A DNA stretch of 64,000 nt from Mycolicibacterium mageritense (GCF_010727475.1 NZ_AP022567.1:3720001-3784000), one strand, 5' to 3'; positions 24,240 through 33,671 are shown, counted from the first letter of the stretch. Numbers and translations are program-made. Notes: generated by a model from the sequence alone, not told the origin.

Positions 24240-25169
24240 ATGTCGACCACTACCAGAGTGGCGCCCACGGCGCGTCCGGTAGGTTCCGCTGCGCAGCCAT
24301 CCGAATCGGAACCGGACTTCGAGACCCTCGCGAAAAGAGTCGATGCCGCAATTGCCGCGTTGGCAGACCTCGACGACGGACCGCGGTCGGTCGCCGAGGA
24401 GGTCAAGGCGGCGATCGAGGCGGTGCACCGGGTCGGCCTGACGACCATGGTGCGACGGATGCGCGCCGACGCCGCAGCCCGGCCGGTGCTGTTCGATCTG
24501 GTCGATGATCCGGTGGTGCATCTGTTGCTGTCGCTGCACGGCATCGTCCGGCCGGACCCGATGACCCACGCCAACCGGGTGCTGGCCGAGGTGCGGCCGC
24601 AATTACAAAGTCACGGTGGCGATGTCAGCTTGATACGGATCGAGGACGGAATCGCGTTCGTCCGACTCGAGGGCGCGTGCAACGGCTGCTCGATGTCGTC
24701 GGTGACACTGCGCAATCTGGTGGAGAGCGCCTTGGTCGACAACGTGCCGTCGGTCACGGGCCTGGAAGTGCTGCCGAACCAACCGTCCCCGACTCTGATT
24801 CCTCTGGAAGCGTTGCGGGTCGGGCCGGATCCGGCAAGTGAGGGCTGGGTCAGCGCAGGTCCGGCCGGTGCCGTGTCCGACGGTCAACTCGTGGCCCGCA
24901 ACCTCGCCTCGTCGTCCGGCGCGTCGGCCGATGTAATCGTAGTCAATGTCGGCCAACGGTTTTCGGCCTATCGCAACGAATGCGCGCACGAGGGTTTACC
25001 GATGGACAACGCCGTGGTCGACACCGCCAACGGCACGCTGACCTGTCCTTGGCACGGCTTCTGCTACGACGCCGGCTCGGGCGAGTGCCTCAGCGCGCCG
25101 GGTGCGCAGCTGGAGCAGTTGCCGATACGGATCGACAGCGGCGAAATCTGGGTCCGAGTAGCGGTATGA
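24240..25169 (+). CDS. hucE: NifU-like / Rieske fusion protein HucE
   Basis: A 309-aa putative electron-transfer protein. The middle part (about residues 115-180) is a NifU C-terminal-type domain with CNGCSM, the CxxC of an Fe-S scaffold. The last 100 residues are a Rieske [2Fe-2S] domain with CAH (about 242-244) and CPWH (about 262-265). In M. smegmatis the corresponding protein (HucE) has been proposed to accept electrons from Huc. Its end overlaps the NHL gene by four bases (ATGA). Confidence 0.88.
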   Translation: MSTTTRVAPTARPVGSAAQPSESEPDFETLAKRVDAAIAALADLDDGPRSVAEEVKAAIEAVHRVGLTTMVRRMRADAAARPVLFDLVDDPVVHLLLSLHGIVRPDPMTHANRVLAEVRPQLQSHGGDVSLIRIEDGIAFVRLEGACNGCSMSSVTLRNLVESALVDNVPSVTGLEVLPNQPSPTLIPLEALRVGPDPASEGWVSAGPAGAVSDGQLVARNLASSSGASADVIVVNVGQRFSAYRNECAHEGLPMDNAVVDTANGTLTCPWHGFCYDAGSGECLSAPGAQLEQLPIRIDSGEIWVRVAV

Positions 25170-26359
25170 CCCGATACACCGTCCGTCACAACATCGGTGG
25201 CCGCCCGGCGCTGGTGGACAAGACACCCGGGACCGACCTCAACGACGGGTGGGCGCCGGAGATCTGCTTGGGCGCACCGGCCCCGGGTGGTCTCGCGCTG
25301 CCGCCCGCGCACCCGTCGATGGCCTGGATGTACTCGCCCAGGAGTGTGTTCCTCGGCCGCGACCAGCTGGTGGTCGCTGATTCCGGTAACCACCGCGTCC
25401 TGGTATGGCACGGTCGTCCGGACGGCGATGGACAACCCGCCGACATCGTCCTCGGTCAGCCCAACGGCATCACCGAGGGAAAGGCGGCCGGTGGTCGAGG
25501 GCCGGAACGCGGCATGAACCTGCCCACCGGAGTGCTGCTGCACGAGGGTCGGCTGGTCGTCGCGGATGCGTGGCACCATCGCATCCTGATCTGGGATTCG
25601 GTGCCGCAGACCAGCGATGTCGCACCGGATCGGGTTCTCGGTCAGCCCGATGCATCCTCGGTCGAGCCCAATCAGGGCGCCGCCTGCTCGGCGGCGACGT
25701 TCTACTGGCCGTTCGGCATCGCAATGGTCGGTTCGCGGTTCTGGGTGGGCGATACCGGAAACCGTCGGGTACTCGGATGGCATGGCGGTATCCCTGAACC
25801 CGGACAGCCCGCCGATATCGTGCTGGGCCAACCCGACGCAACGCAACGTTCGGAAAACCGCGGCGGCACTGCGGGTCCGGCGAGCTTCCGCTGGCCGCAC
25901 GCGCTGGCGGGCCACGACGATCTACTGTTGGTGGCCGATGCGGGCAACCACCGGATCCTGGGTTGGTCACCGCAGCCCGATGGCGACCGGCCAGCCGACA
26001 TCCTGCTGGGGCAAGGCGATTTCGCGGCATCGGAGGAATGGCCGTATGGCCCGCACACCGGGGACCGGTTCCGCTTCCCCTATGCCGTAGGCCTCGATGG
26101 AGACGGTTCTGCCGAACGGCTCGCCGTCGCGGACACCGCAAACAACCGAATCCTGTTGTGGGACGGGGTGCCGACCGACGGAAAGGGTGCCGATCATGTG
26201 TTGGCCCAACCGGACTTCGCGTCCAACGGCGAGAACCGCTGGACCTCGGTTCAGCCCGACACCATGTGCTGGCCGTATGGCCTGTCGCTGCGCGGCGACC
26301 GCATCGCCGTATCGGACTCCGGAAACAATCGTGTCGTGATCTGGCGGCGGGCGCGATGA
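25166..26359 (+). CDS. NHL-repeat beta-propeller protein
   Basis: A 397-aa protein with about six NHL-like repeats, each with a V/A-A-D-S/T-G-N-H/N-R-I/V-L-x-W core (VADSGNHRVLVW, VADAWHHRILIW, VGDTGNRRVLGW, VADAGNHRILGW, VADTANNRILLW, VSDSGNNRVVIW), alternating with PADIVLGQP-type turns. It has no signal peptide, so it is cytoplasmic. Similar proteins lie in the huc cluster of M. smegmatis, but the role is not established; partner binding is likely. The start overlaps hucE and the end overlaps hypF. Confidence 0.85.
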   Translation: MTRYTVRHNIGGRPALVDKTPGTDLNDGWAPEICLGAPAPGGLALPPAHPSMAWMYSPRSVFLGRDQLVVADSGNHRVLVWHGRPDGDGQPADIVLGQPNGITEGKAAGGRGPERGMNLPTGVLLHEGRLVVADAWHHRILIWDSVPQTSDVAPDRVLGQPDASSVEPNQGAACSAATFYWPFGIAMVGSRFWVGDTGNRRVLGWHGGIPEPGQPADIVLGQPDATQRSENRGGTAGPASFRWPHALAGHDDLLLVADAGNHRILGWSPQPDGDRPADILLGQGDFAASEEWPYGPHTGDRFRFPYAVGLDGDGSAERLAVADTANNRILLWDGVPTDGKGADHVLAQPDFASNGENRWTSVQPDTMCWPYGLSLRGDRIAVSDSGNNRVVIWRRAR

Positions 26360-28719
26360 GTGCAGGCGCGCTGATGCAGCTCAAAGAGATCCGCCGACGC
26401 TTCACGGTCGTCGGCGTGGTGCAGGGGGTCGGATTCCGCCCGTTCGTGCACCGGGTGGCAACTGAGTTGGCGCTGAGCGGATTCGTCGGCAACGACTCGT
26501 CAGCGGTGTTCGTCGAGGTACAGGGTCCGGCCTCCGCTGTCGCGGAGTTCGCCCGCCGATTGCGCGCAGATGCACCACCCCTGGCGGCGATCGCCGCGGT
26601 TTCCAGTGTTGCGGTGCCGGTGCAGGCGGGCGATCCGGCACCATTCCAGATCGAGGACAGTCGATCTGCCGATGGAGCGGCCACACCCATCCCGCCCGAC
26701 ATCGCCATATGCGACAACTGTGTAGCGGAGTTGTTCGACCCCGCCGACCGACGTTATCGGCATCCGTTTGTGACGTGCACCGACTGCGGCCCTCGATTCA
26801 CCATCATCCGTCAGTTGCCATACGACCGTCCGGCGACCACGATGTCCGGATTCGCGATGTGCGAACGTTGTGCCACCGAGTATCACGATGTCACAGACCG
26901 CCGGTTCCACGCTCAGCCCATCGCTTGCCCGGATTGCGGTCCGGCACTGTGGTTTCGGGATTTCCGCCGACAGCATGCCGGTGCCGGACGAACGCTGGGC
27001 ACCGACGCGGCGATCGCCGCGGCGCAGCAGGCCCTTGCCGCGGGCGCGATCGTTGCGGTCAAAGGTATCGGCGGCTACCACCTGAGCTGCTCGACCGGCG
27101 ACGAGGTGGCCGTGGCAGCCCTACGGCAACGAAAGGCCAGGGGCGGCAAACCTTTCGCCGTCATGGTTCGTGACCTCGAAGTCGCTCGCCGCTATGGCGA
27201 GATCGGCGACGACGAAGCAGCTGTACTGACCAGCCGCGCGAGGCCGATCGTTCTGGTTCGGCGGCGCGCCAATGCGCCGGTGGCGCCGGAGGTCGCGCCA
27301 GGAAGCCCGTGGATCGGATTGCTGCTGCCGTATTCGCCGATTCACCACCTGTTGATGTGCCCGGTGCCGGGCTCCGGGTGCCCGGCTCCCGAGTCACTCG
27401 TGCTGACCAGCGCGAACTTATCTGATCAGCCCATCTGTTACACAGATGACGATGCCGTCGAACGTCTTCCGGCACTCGGTGATGCGGTGCTCGACCACAA
27501 CCGGCCGATCCATGTACCGTGCGACGACTCGGTGGTCCGGGTGATCGACGGCTGCGAACTCCCGATTCGTCGGTCGCGCGGCTACGCCCCGTTGCCCATA
27601 GCGCTCGGCGACACCGTGGAATCCACGGTGCTTGCGGTAGGTGGTGAGCTAAAGAACACCTTCTGCCTCACCGATGGCCGTCGTGCGTACTGTTCCGCGC
27701 ACATCGGGGACATGGGCAGCTGGGAGACGCTGCGTGCATTCGAGCACTCGGTAGCCCAGATCAGCGGCATGCGGGGGGTACCGACCAGGCTGGCGGCCGA
27801 CCTGCATCCGGCTTACCTCACTCGCAGCTGGGCTGAGCGCAATGCCGCGGGACGTCCCGTCGATCTGGTCCAACACCACCACGCCCATGTCGTCTCGCTG
27901 TTGGCCGAGCACAGTAGGTTGGGCGAGCCGGTCATCGGAATCGCCTTCGACGGAACGGGTTACGGTACAGACGGCACCATCTGGGGCGGTGAGATCCTGG
28001 CGCTCGGAGCCGACAGTCACCGGTTCGCACGAGTCGGGCATCTCGCTCCGGTCGCACTGGCCGGCGGCGACACCGCAGTGCGCAATCCGTGCCGGATGGC
28101 GCTGTCGTACCTGAGGGCGGCCGGTATCGAATGGGATCCGGATCTGGCCCCGGTGTCCGCGCTGTCCGAAGCCGAACTGCGGCTGCTGGGTTCGCAGCTC
28201 GCGAGCGGGACCGGCTGTGTGCCCTGCACCAGCATGGGCCGGTTGTTCGATGCGGTCGCTTCCTTGCTCGGGGTGCGCCACCGCATCGAATACGAGGGGC
28301 AGGCGGCGATCGAGCTCGAAGTACTGGCCGGCACCGGCGCGGCCGGACCGGATGCGCCGCAGCTGCGCCTGACCGTGACCGAGGACGCGGTGCTGGACCC
28401 GGCACCGATGTTGCGACAGATGGTAGGAGCGGTGCGCGAGGGGGTCAGACCCGCGGCATTGGCGCTGGCCTTTCATCGCGCCGTTGCCGAGGCCGTCGGC
28501 GAGGGCGTGGACCGGGTGGCCGGTCCGGTCCGACTGGCCGGGCTGACCGGCGGCGTCTTCCAGAATGTGCTGCTGCTGCGTGCGTGTCGGCAGCAGCTCA
28601 CCGATCGGGGATTCGAGGTACTGGTCCACCGCACTGTTCCCCCCAATGATGGAGGGCTTGCGTTGGGCCAGGCGGCAGTATCGGTGTTGACCGAGCAGGA
28701 GGCGAAGCGATGTGTTTAG
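26356..28719 (+). CDS. hypF: Carbamoyltransferase HypF
   Basis: Makes thiocarbamate on HypE from carbamoyl phosphate, the first step of CN ligand synthesis. The 787-aa protein has the full domain order: acylphosphatase-like (VVGVVQGVGFRPFVHRVA, about residues 18-35), two zinc-finger pairs (CDNC, CTDC, CERC, CPDC), a YrdC-like domain (residues about 215-400, AVKGIGGYHLSC) and a Kae1-like domain (QHHHAHVVSLLAEH, IAFDGTGYGTDGTIWGGE). The start at 26356 overlaps the NHL gene stop; the open frame upstream is antisense-like. Confidence 0.95.
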   Translation: MSAGALMQLKEIRRRFTVVGVVQGVGFRPFVHRVATELALSGFVGNDSSAVFVEVQGPASAVAEFARRLRADAPPLAAIAAVSSVAVPVQAGDPAPFQIEDSRSADGAATPIPPDIAICDNCVAELFDPADRRYRHPFVTCTDCGPRFTIIRQLPYDRPATTMSGFAMCERCATEYHDVTDRRFHAQPIACPDCGPALWFRDFRRQHAGAGRTLGTDAAIAAAQQALAAGAIVAVKGIGGYHLSCSTGDEVAVAALRQRKARGGKPFAVMVRDLEVARRYGEIGDDEAAVLTSRARPIVLVRRRANAPVAPEVAPGSPWIGLLLPYSPIHHLLMCPVPGSGCPAPESLVLTSANLSDQPICYTDDDAVERLPALGDAVLDHNRPIHVPCDDSVVRVIDGCELPIRRSRGYAPLPIALGDTVESTVLAVGGELKNTFCLTDGRRAYCSAHIGDMGSWETLRAFEHSVAQISGMRGVPTRLAADLHPAYLTRSWAERNAAGRPVDLVQHHHAHVVSLLAEHSRLGEPVIGIAFDGTGYGTDGTIWGGEILALGADSHRFARVGHLAPVALAGGDTAVRNPCRMALSYLRAAGIEWDPDLAPVSALSEAELRLLGSQLASGTGCVPCTSMGRLFDAVASLLGVRHRIEYEGQAAIELEVLAGTGAAGPDAPQLRLTVTEDAVLDPAPMLRQMVGAVREGVRPAALALAFHRAVAEAVGEGVDRVAGPVRLAGLTGGVFQNVLLLRACRQQLTDRGFEVLVHRTVPPNDGGLALGQAAVSVLTEQEAKRCV

Positions 28720-28958
28720 GAATCCCGGGACGTATCACCGAGATCTGGGACGAGGACTCCGGGGCGCGGATGGCGCGCGTGGCGTTCCCCGGCGAGGAGA
28801 AGACGGCGTGCCTGGCCTACTTGCCCGACCTGAGCATCGGGGACTACACGATCTTGCACGCAGGTTTCGCGTTGACCCGTATCGATGAGGAATCGGCGCA
28901 GCTCACCCTGGCGACTATGACCGAATACGGTGTATTCGGGGATCCGGCGGTGTCGTAA
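28710..28958 (+). CDS. hypC: Hydrogenase maturation chaperone HypC (first copy)
   Basis: An 82-aa HypC with the obligatory N-terminus MCLGIPG, whose Cys2 (exposed after Met removal) carries the Fe(CN)2CO unit between HypD and HucL. ILHAGFALTRIDEE is the conserved C-terminal motif. The start lies ten bases inside the end of hypF, and the TAATG overlap links it to the next gene. A second hypC is at 31487. Confidence 0.95.
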   Translation: MCLGIPGRITEIWDEDSGARMARVAFPGEEKTACLAYLPDLSIGDYTILHAGFALTRIDEESAQLTLATMTEYGVFGDPAVS

Positions 28959-29668
28959 TGGTCAGCACCATCGTCGACCACGGGCTGAGTGAGGATCTGG
29001 CTGCGGCCTCGTTGACCCTGGCCCGGCGCTTCGCCGCCGGTGCCACGATGTGGTGTCTCGCCCCATCCTGGCTACCGCACGCTCAGCACGTTGCGGTCGA
29101 GTTCGTGCACCCGGTGATAGTCGGCAAGCGGGCGTTGCCCGCAGTCGCCCTTACCGGACCCGATCTGGTCGACGTTGCGCGTGTGTCGGTGCGATCGGGC
29201 GACGTCGTGATCGCGATTGCGGACGCCGTCGACGCGGACGTGCGCTCGATCATGCGTCGCGCACCCGCGTGGGGAGCCACCACGATCTGGATCGGCAGCG
29301 GCGCTCGGCCGAACGACGGTGCGGCCGACCACGTGTTGTGGATTGACGATGCGGATCCGCGACTGCCCGCGACAGGTGGTTTCGTACTGCTCTACCACCT
29401 GCTGTGGGAGCTGACCCATGTCTGCTTCGAACATCCCGGCCTGCTGACGGTCGCCGCGTGCACCGACGAGGTGTGCGTCACCTGCAGCGACGAAGGGCGG
29501 CTGGGCGAGGTGCTCGCAGCCTTGGACGGCACCTCGGCGCGAGTGCGGACCGCGAACGGCAGCGAGACCGTCGAGACTGTCCTCGTCGGCCCGGTGTCCG
29601 CCGGCGATCTGGTGTTGGTGCATGCCGGGATGGCGATCAGCCGGGTGGGGGAGGACGACGCGAGATGA
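28958..29668 (+). CDS. SIS-like protein with C-terminal HypC-like domain
   Basis: A 236-aa protein. The N-terminal about 150 residues look like a sugar-isomerase-type Rossmann fold (SGDVVIAIADAVDADVRSIM, GATTIWIGSGAR). The C-terminal 75 residues (CTDEVCVTCSDEG through GDLVLVHAGMAISRV) match the HypC/HupF barrel, but without the N-terminal MCLGIPG Cys. It may act as a docking partner in Fe(CN)2CO assembly; this is inference. It overlaps the next gene by four bases. Confidence 0.75.
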   Translation: MVSTIVDHGLSEDLAAASLTLARRFAAGATMWCLAPSWLPHAQHVAVEFVHPVIVGKRALPAVALTGPDLVDVARVSVRSGDVVIAIADAVDADVRSIMRRAPAWGATTIWIGSGARPNDGAADHVLWIDDADPRLPATGGFVLLYHLLWELTHVCFEHPGLLTVAACTDEVCVTCSDEGRLGEVLAALDGTSARVRTANGSETVETVLVGPVSAGDLVLVHAGMAISRVGEDDAR

Positions 29669-30345
29669 CCGGACAGCCGACAGGTGCCGACGCACCAGAG
29701 GAAGCCACCAATTTCCTCTATCCCTTCATCGATTCCCAGGAATCCGACCCAGGGCCTTTGTTGGCGGACCTCGCGTTGTCAGCCCGGACGAAGGCGGCCG
29801 AGAGCGCCGCACTGCGACGCTCCACGCTCGAGGATTGTGCCGCGCTGGTGGACACCGCCGCCACCGAGATGGCCCGGCGGTTCTCCACCGGGGGCCGATT
29901 GTTCACCTTCGGAAATGGTGGCAGCTCAACCGATTCGGCGACTCTGGCCGCGTTGTTCGCGCACCCCCCGGTGGGGCCCCCGCTGCCGTCTTGGTGCCTG
30001 ACCGCCGATCAGGCCATCTTGACGGCGTTGGGTAACGATGTCGGATTCGAGTTGGTTTTCGCCCGACAATTGATGGCCCGTGCGACCGCCGGGGATATCG
30101 CGATCGCGATGTCCACGAGTGGAAACTCTGCCGACCTGACGGTGGCACTGCGTGAGGCCAGACATCGTGGCATGTACACCATAGGTTTCGCCGGCTACGA
30201 CGGTGGTGCGTTTGCCGCCAGCGCCGACGTCGACGCGTGCTTCGTGGTGAAGTCACAGAGTGTGCATCGCATCCAGGAGGCCCAGGCCCTGCTCGGCTAT
30301 CAGCTGTGGTCTTCGGTCCACGAGAAGGGGGTTCACGCGTCGTGA
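29665..30345 (+). CDS. SIS-domain protein (GmhA/phosphoheptose-isomerase-like)
   Basis: A 226-aa sugar isomerase-fold protein. FTFGNGGSSTDSATLAALF (about residues 82-100) and AIAMSTSGNSADLTVALREA (about 147-166) are the two phosphosugar-binding loops of the GmhA/DiaA group. The active-site pattern looks intact, but lipopolysaccharide heptose is not expected here. Presence inside the hyp gene run, as in the M. smegmatis huc cluster, suggests a maturation or regulatory role. ATG 29665 overlaps the preceding stop. Confidence 0.8.
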   Translation: MTGQPTGADAPEEATNFLYPFIDSQESDPGPLLADLALSARTKAAESAALRRSTLEDCAALVDTAATEMARRFSTGGRLFTFGNGGSSTDSATLAALFAHPPVGPPLPSWCLTADQAILTALGNDVGFELVFARQLMARATAGDIAIAMSTSGNSADLTVALREARHRGMYTIGFAGYDGGAFAASADVDACFVVKSQSVHRIQEAQALLGYQLWSSVHEKGVHAS

Positions 30346-31454
30346 GTAAACCTGTCAGCGATCATCGTTCACCGGGCCCGAGCTGGGCCGAGCATGAGGT
30401 CATCGAGCGCATCGAGGCGTTCCGCAGGCGTAGACCCCGGTTGCGCGACGAAATCGTGACCCTGGCCCATGGAGCCGGCGGTAAGGCATCGGCTGCTCTC
30501 GTGGATGCTGTGTTCGTCGAGGCGTTTCGCAATCCGTTGCTGGAATCGCTCGGCGACGGCGCGGTGATCGAGCTCCCCGGCGGCCAACGCATTGCAGTAT
30601 CAACCGACTCTTTCGTGGTGCAGCCCTTGCGATTTCCGGGTGGATCCATCGGTGACCTGGCGGTGCACGGTACGGCGAACGACCTGGCGATGGCGGGCGC
30701 ACTGCCGTCCTGGATCACCGCAGCGTTTGTGCTGGAAGAGGGATTTCCGATAGCCCAGTTGGAGGAGATCGTCGCGGACATGGCGGCGGCGGCGGCCGCG
30801 GCTGGGGTCCAGATCGTCACCGGCGACACCAAGGTTGTGCCGCGGGGTGCTGCTGACGGGCTCTTCATCACCACAACGGGGGTGGGGTTGATACCGGCCG
30901 GCCGGGAATTCTCGGCCGCCGCGGTGAGGCCGGGGGACAAGGTGCTGATATCCGGATCTATGGGCGACCACGGGATGGCAGTCATGCTGGCCCGTGGTGA
31001 TCTGGCTATCGACGCCGATATCCGTTCCGATACTGCATCGGTCAGTGAGTTGGTGGAGGTTCTGCTCGCTGCAGCCCCGGCCACCCGGTGGCTACGTGAC
31101 CCCACTCGCGGTGGTGTCGGCACCGTGTGCAACGAGTTGGCCCGGACCGCCAACGTCGGAGTGGTTCTCGACGAGGAACGCCTGGTGGTGCGGCCACCGG
31201 TGGGTGGTGCCTGCGAAATGTTGGGCATCGACCCGCTTTACGTCGCCAACGAGGGTAAGTTCATTGCGGTCGTGGCACCCGCGGAAGTTGACGCGGCACT
31301 GGTCGCCCTGCGGCGACACCCGCTGGGTGCCGAAGCGGCCGAAATCGGCGAGATCACTGCCGAGCCTGCGGCAGCTGTCCTGCTGCGCACGATGTTCGGC
31401 GGAAGCAGGATCGTCGACATGCTCGTCGGTGACCCGTTGCCGCGGATCTGTTGA
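30342..31454 (+). CDS. hypE: Hydrogenase maturation protein HypE
   Basis: ATP-dependent dehydratase that turns the C-terminal thiocarbamate into thiocyanate. The 370-aa PurM-like protein has LAHGAGGKA near residue 44, DSFVVQPLRFPGGSIGDLAV, ITGDTKVV in the form VTGDTKVVPRG, and RDPTRGGVGTV. It ends in the required ...PRIC with Cys as the last residue. The GTG start at 30342 overlaps the SIS gene stop. Confidence 0.95.
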   Translation: MSKPVSDHRSPGPSWAEHEVIERIEAFRRRRPRLRDEIVTLAHGAGGKASAALVDAVFVEAFRNPLLESLGDGAVIELPGGQRIAVSTDSFVVQPLRFPGGSIGDLAVHGTANDLAMAGALPSWITAAFVLEEGFPIAQLEEIVADMAAAAAAAGVQIVTGDTKVVPRGAADGLFITTTGVGLIPAGREFSAAAVRPGDKVLISGSMGDHGMAVMLARGDLAIDADIRSDTASVSELVEVLLAAAPATRWLRDPTRGGVGTVCNELARTANVGVVLDEERLVVRPPVGGACEMLGIDPLYVANEGKFIAVVAPAEVDAALVALRRHPLGAEAAEIGEITAEPAAAVLLRTMFGGSRIVDMLVGDPLPRIC

Positions 31455-31486
31455 GAAGCGCCCGATGAAGAACGGAGAGTGACGCG

Positions 31487-31759
31487 ATGTGTCTTGGAAT
31501 TCCCGGCCAGATCGTCGAGATCACCGATACTGCAAACTATATGGCGCGGGTAGACGTGTCAGGAGTGCGGCGGACCATCAGTGTGCGTCTGCTTGAGAAG
31601 GATATGCCCGAGGTCGACGACTGGGTGCTGGTACACGTGGGCTTCGCGATGGCCAAGATCGATGAGACCGAGGCGTTGTTGACGCTTGCCGCGGTGAAGA
31701 AGCTCGGCGAGGCCTACGACACCGAAATCGAAGCCTTCGACTCATCCTCGATCATCTGA
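31487..31759 (+). CDS. hypC: Hydrogenase maturation chaperone HypC (second copy)
   Basis: A 90-aa HypC paralogue beginning MCLGIPGQIVEI, with WVLVHVGFAMAKIDETEA as the C-terminal motif. It is immediately followed by hypD (14 bases), its functional partner, so it is probably the HypD-dedicated copy. The sequence differs clearly from the copy at 28710. GGAGAGTGACGCG precedes the ATG. Confidence 0.95.
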   Translation: MCLGIPGQIVEITDTANYMARVDVSGVRRTISVRLLEKDMPEVDDWVLVHVGFAMAKIDETEALLTLAAVKKLGEAYDTEIEAFDSSSII

Positions 31760-31773
31760 AGGAGACAACCGAT

Positions 31774-32922
31774 ATGCGATTCGTCGATGAGTTCCGCGAC
31801 CCCGCAGCAGCTCGGAAGTTGTTGGGAACCATAGAGTTCTTGGCCAAGGACGGCCAAGAAGATGGTCAACCGTTCAAGTTCATGGAGGTGTGCGGCGGGC
31901 ATACTCACACCATTTATCGACACGGCATAGAACATCTACTACCGGAAAATGTAGAACTCGTGCACGGGCCTGGCTGTCCGGTGTGTGTGATCCCGATGGG
32001 CCGAATCGACGATGCGATGTGGCTCGCGTCGCAGCCGGACGTGATCTTCACCTGCTTCGGCGACATGATGCGGGTACCCGGCTCCGAAGGGAGTCTGCTC
32101 GACGCGAAGGCCCGTGGCGCGGATGTCCGGTTCGTCTATTCGCCGCTGGACGCGCTCAAGATCGCGGTCGACAATCCGGGCAAGCATGTGGTTTTCTTCG
32201 CAATCGGCTTCGAGACCACGGCGCCGTCGACCGCGGTAACCCTCTTGCGGGCAAGGGAAATGGGCGTGGTCAACTTCAGCGTCTTCTGTAATCACGTCAC
32301 GATCGTGCCGCCCATCAAAGCTATCCTGGAATCGCCGGATCTGCGACTGTCAGGTTTTCTCGGGCCCGGGCACGTCTCGACGGTGGTCGGCAACCGGCCC
32401 TACCGGTTCGTGCCCGAGGTGTACCGGAAGCCGTTGGTGGTCACGGGCTTCGAACCGCTGGATATCCTTGCGGCCGTGGCCATGCTGCTGCGGCAGATTC
32501 ACGAGGGCCGCTGCGAAGTGGAGAACCAGTACTCCCGCATAGTTCACCCAGAGGGTAATCAAGCGGCTCTGGCGTTGCTGGGCAAGGTGTTTGCGCTGCG
32601 GCCACACTTCGAGTGGCGCGGGCTCGGATTCATCTCGCAGAGCGCGCTCAGAATACGTGACGAGTATGTGGAGTTCGACGCGGAAATGCGGTTCGACATG
32701 CCCGGGGTGCGGGTCGCCGACCCCAAGGCATGCCAGTGCGGCGAGGTGCTCAAAGGCGTACTCAAGCCTTGGGAATGCAAGGTGTTCGGCACCGCGTGCA
32801 CTCCGGAGACTCCGATCGGAACCTGCATGGTGTCCGCAGAAGGAGCCTGTGCGGCGTACTACAACTTCGGTCGGATGCACCGCGAGGCCGCCCAACTCGT
32901 CGGGCAGACCGGGCGGGGGTGA
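31774..32922 (+). CDS. hypD: Hydrogenase maturation protein HypD
   Basis: Fe-S scaffold on which the Fe(CN)2CO unit is built with HypC. The 382-aa protein has MEVCGGHTHTIYRHG (about residues 37-51), GPGCPVCVIP, GFETTAPSTA, FSVFCNHVTIVPP and the C-terminal cluster Cys residues (DPKACQCGEVLKG, CKVFGTACTPETPIG, ACAAYY). GGAGAC lies upstream of the ATG. It overlaps the next gene by one base. Confidence 0.96.
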   Translation: MRFVDEFRDPAAARKLLGTIEFLAKDGQEDGQPFKFMEVCGGHTHTIYRHGIEHLLPENVELVHGPGCPVCVIPMGRIDDAMWLASQPDVIFTCFGDMMRVPGSEGSLLDAKARGADVRFVYSPLDALKIAVDNPGKHVVFFAIGFETTAPSTAVTLLRAREMGVVNFSVFCNHVTIVPPIKAILESPDLRLSGFLGPGHVSTVVGNRPYRFVPEVYRKPLVVTGFEPLDILAAVAMLLRQIHEGRCEVENQYSRIVHPEGNQAALALLGKVFALRPHFEWRGLGFISQSALRIRDEYVEFDAEMRFDMPGVRVADPKACQCGEVLKGVLKPWECKVFGTACTPETPIGTCMVSAEGACAAYYNFGRMHREAAQLVGQTGRG

Positions 32923-33671
32923 TGCCGGTGGAGGTGGCTACCGACGGGCCGCGGCTGTTCGGCAGGTACGCCTACGCGCCGAACCAGCTCGGCTATTGCG
33001 GTCCCGCCGACGGTGCGGCACTGCGCGACGGTTCCGAGGACGAGATCCGCGCGGTGGCGCGGCGATTCTCCGGTGTTTGGCCTTACCTGAGAGTGCTTTC
33101 CCGGATGACCGGCATCGCCGATCCGCTGGACCATCGGCTGGTCGAATCATATTGGTTGGGAGGCGGTGTCGGTGATCGCCTGGACTCAGCGGAGTTCTAC
33201 GCCGAGCTGCTCGCGGTGATCGGTCCGCAGGCCGGACACTACTGGACGCATCTCACGCCGGAGCTGGCCGAGGAGGCCGCGGGCAACCACTGCTTCCACG
33301 TCTTCGGGGTTTATCCATGGTCGCGGCTGCTCGGCAAGGGCATGGGCGAACATCCGATCCGGATCTTGGACAGCTGCCGGATCACGCCGGCCGAAGTGCT
33401 GGCTCGCGACCGAGACCGTATCGAGGTCCGCACCAGGACACTGACCTGGGATGGCCGTTGTCTCAGCCTCTCCGAGCCGTGGGCGCGCGAGATAGCAGTC
33501 TTTGTCGACGGTCACAGCGCTTTGCCCGATGTGGCGGCCGGAGATCACATCGCGTTGCATTGGGACCGGATCTGCGGCCCTCTGGACGCCGCGCAGGTGC
33601 ATACCCTCGACGAGTCGACGAAGCGTCAACTTCTGCTGACCAACCGCAGACTTGCCGTGCCGTCGGAATGA
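32922..33671 (+). CDS. Conserved huc-cluster protein (DUF6390-like)
   Basis: A 249-aa soluble protein starting at an ATG that overlaps the hypD stop. Conserved-looking blocks are FGRYAYAPNQLGYCGPADGA near the N-terminus, WPYLRVLSRMTGI, HRLVESYWLGGGVG, and NHCFHVFGVYPWSRLLG with clustered His/Cys residues. I think it belongs to a family found beside actinobacterial hydrogenase genes (DUF6390), though the name is from memory. The function is unknown; a role in maturation or metal handling is possible. Confidence 0.75.
   Translation: MPVEVATDGPRLFGRYAYAPNQLGYCGPADGAALRDGSEDEIRAVARRFSGVWPYLRVLSRMTGIADPLDHRLVESYWLGGGVGDRLDSAEFYAELLAVIGPQAGHYWTHLTPELAEEAAGNHCFHVFGVYPWSRLLGKGMGEHPIRILDSCRITPAEVLARDRDRIEVRTRTLTWDGRCLSLSEPWAREIAVFVDGHSALPDVAAGDHIALHWDRICGPLDAAQVHTLDESTKRQLLLTNRRLAVPSE

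Noticed and set aside
25470..26717. 415-aa minus-strand frame opposite the NHL gene and hypF
   Set aside because: Low-complexity, Arg/Ser/Pro-rich; caused by codon bias of the plus-strand genes.
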